A stretch of 64,000 nucleotides of DNA, taken from the NCBI GenBank assembly GCA_008360975.2, contig CM039184.1:69233056-69297055 (forward strand), in the 5' to 3' direction. Under the pieces are notes generated by a model. That model was not told where the DNA came from and did not search any database. It was given only the letters and a program-made list of their open reading frames with translations. The DNA comes from Lichenostomus cassidix. Taxonomy: Eukaryota; Chordata; Aves; Passeriformes; Meliphagidae. The position numbers were made by a program, and so were the translations under genes. Numbering within the stretch: position 1 is the stretch's first letter; every line of letters starts with the position of its first letter. Shown in pieces: positions 62,101-64,000 of the stretch.

Positions 62101-64000
62101 ACTGAAATACTGATGAAATGTATTTCAGTAATTCTGACTCATCTGTAATGCAGAGTAGAACTGTGGAGCAGTGGTGTGACATTTGTTAAATAAGGTGTTT
62201 GTAACCCAAATAGAAACTGGAAAATATAGTATCACTTGTGTCCTTGACATGAGACTGCTCACTAATTCATGTAAGAGCTGCAAAACTTTGTGGCAAATTG
62301 CAGCAGCATTTTACTCTAACCTTGAGTGAAAATTGAACACAAACCAGTATCCATCTCACAAGAGATACTCCAATTTCTCTGTATGCTTGTCTGCTGAAAC
62401 ACAAGTATTTTCCATCCACTTGTTCTGTTGTTTCCCCACACAATGCGGTAGCTGCTGCAACCCAGTCTGAATAATCTTGTTGTTATGGCAAAAGACACAG
62501 AGGTAACATTGATTTATTCGCTGTGTACGGGTTGGTGAGATACAGTGAAACTGCTTGGTAGACACTGAATATTAACACAAAGCATCTTCATAACTCCTGT
62601 GGCTTAGTGTGTAAATTCCTGGACAGTTTGTACGAGTTTGCTTGTTGACATGGTGGTGTTTTAGTCACTTGATGGTCCTTTCTTGCCCTACATGCTACAG
62701 CATTGGCCTTATGTAGTTTGGCAGAAAGTTGTGAAAGGAAGGCCTCTATGAAAATGGTAGCATCTCTTAAATGTGTGTCCCACAAACTGTTGAAAAACTG
62801 TGATGTTGCCTATAAAATAAAAAATCAGATGAAGGGAAGTAGTCTCTGTTTTATTCTCTCTAACAGAGTGTATTTCAAGTAAAATAAGAGCTCAAATTCA
62901 TTTTGCAAAATAAGTGTTTAAATAGTTTTTTGTCTTCTGAAGCTATCAGAGTTTATAGAGTAAGCACAGTCTCTTTCATTACTCTGGTGGTTACTGTGGT
63001 GTTATCTCAATGTACTTAGGTGCTGGATAGCTGATGCAGCTCTCACTGCAGAGTGCTTGTGAACAGGAATCTGTCAATAATAGATGTCAATGTCTGTTCC
63101 ACCATCTTGTTTCCTCAGATTGTCTCACAGCTGGCTGGGTACTTAGTAATTTCAGAATGGATACCATGTTCCTTTCGTGAGCAGCCATGAGGATAATGCT
63201 GTAGTTTAAAGCCCTCTCTTCTTGGAGGCCTTTTGGAGTTGACTGCTGACTGGAACCTCAGACAATGCAGCAGTATACAGTGATCATATATCTCAGTGCA
63301 GATGCCATTTCATTTTATTGCAGACAACCCTTTTGTTTAGTTTACTTGGGTGTCTTGGTTTTGTCTTTGTTTCTGTTTGTCTTCATATTTATGCACTGTG
63401 TGCTTTTCTGTGGATGTGTACCATCAAAAAGCCACCTACTATATAAAGCTGTGGGTTCCTATGAACTTGAGACTTTCTAGAGATAGATAAAATGCTTTCA
63501 GAAATCAGTAATATGTTGCAATAGAGCCAATTACAGGATACAGGTGAGTTAACTAGGAGACAGGAATGGACTGTTGTATTTTGAGGTCCAGTCTTGCAAA
63601 GTTCACTTCCAGGGGTCTCTTCTTTTGCATTTGTACTAAAAGCCAAGCTTTGCTATGCCTGTGTGAGCCTTGGTTTGGCTGTCTCCTACATCCTTCTCTC
63701 CTACAGACTGAGTTAAAAGGAGGAGACCAGAAGCTCGTATTTCTTGAGGTCTTCAGAGTTTGTACTCCAGCTTATGAACAGTTACTCTCTTACTAGAAAC
63801 TTTTGACTTTTAAGCAGCTTCATTTTCTTTCTCTTGTTCAGTAATGTATTTGTCATTGTATAATAGATAGAATAATTAAGTTCACCGCTTAGTTTTAAAT
63901 GACTGAACTTAATTTTTTTTTTTTTTTTCTGATACGGTTTGATTATTTCCTGCTGATATGGTCAAGGAAGGCTTACATGGTGGCCTTACATATAGGTAAT

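Larger units (their letters stand above)
42534..64000 (+). other. STX18: STX18 intron 1 (continues past the window end)
   Basis: Begins with a consensus donor GTGAGT at 42534. I looked for the next coding segment (the family's ...GKLRDFLLEHRKDY... stretch) in the + strand frames and did not find it, so at least 21 kb of intron 1 is present. A long first intron is usual for this gene. The intron carries a CpG-rich start with a 34-bp array, one CR1, two LTR fragments and simple repeats including (TTTG)5 at 49886-49905, (GAT)n at 56144-56172, T/G-rich 54313-54366 and 58867-58921, A-runs at 47540-47555 and 61210-61223, and a T-run at 63913-63928. Its two longest minus-strand frames (222 codons at 50108-50776, 146 codons at 51858-52298) resemble nothing known. 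Confidence 0.75.

Noticed and set aside
42534..64000. Search for STX18 exon 2
   Set aside because: No segment matching the expected GKLRDFLLEHRKDY region with an AG acceptor was seen; a small exon could be missed by eye, but I report none.
1..64000. tRNA, rRNA, snRNA, CRISPR, operon or prokaryotic defence features
   Set aside because: None seen; composition, repeats and the spliced vertebrate exon all indicate an avian nuclear genome.

Overview
This is a stretch of vertebrate nuclear DNA, most likely from a bird and probably a songbird. It is AT-rich and gene-poor, with one CpG island. The interspersed repeats are CR1 LINE 3' ends (the dominant avian LINE), two LTR fragments of types I associate with passerine endogenous retroviruses, and a few very degraded amniote-age retroposon tails. 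No bacterial, phage, CRISPR or operon-like organisation is present. Almost every open frame is a chance frame in non-coding DNA or a frame through a tandem repeat.

The one protein-coding feature I can defend is the first coding exon of STX18 (syntaxin-18, an ER Qa-SNARE) on the + strand. It runs from an ATG in a near-perfect Kozak context at 42369 to a GTGAGT splice donor at 42534 and sits inside a CpG island of about 1.2 kb. Everything from 42534 to the window end reads as STX18 intron 1; I could not find exon 2, so the rest of the gene should lie beyond 64000.

The first 42 kb is the region upstream of STX18. In human and other amniotes this flank faces MSX1, so I infer that it is part of the STX18-MSX1 intergenic interval, where distant developmental regulation is expected. 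Consistent with that, several blocks look like candidate conserved non-coding elements, judged only from composition and motif density: 22960-23220, 28640-28930, 29820-31250 and 33420-33800. The best is 29820-31250. It contains two tandem copies of an ordered module, a 20-base TALE/homeodomain-type motif followed by a TCF-like TCAAAGG, about 121-123 bp apart. It also has a perfect CArG box. A 0.7-kb CCAGCT/CCAGCC minisatellite separates it from the neighbouring candidate.

The CpG island carries two more tandem arrays: a G-rich GGTGTCACAG/GGTTGGCACAG array immediately upstream of the STX18 GC boxes, and a 34-bp array in the start of intron 1. Intron 1 holds a CR1 fragment, two LTR fragments and simple repeats but no recognisable exon.

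I found no evidence for a new protein system. The most interesting material is regulatory and repeat architecture, and the claims about conservation and function are inference until aligned to other birds.
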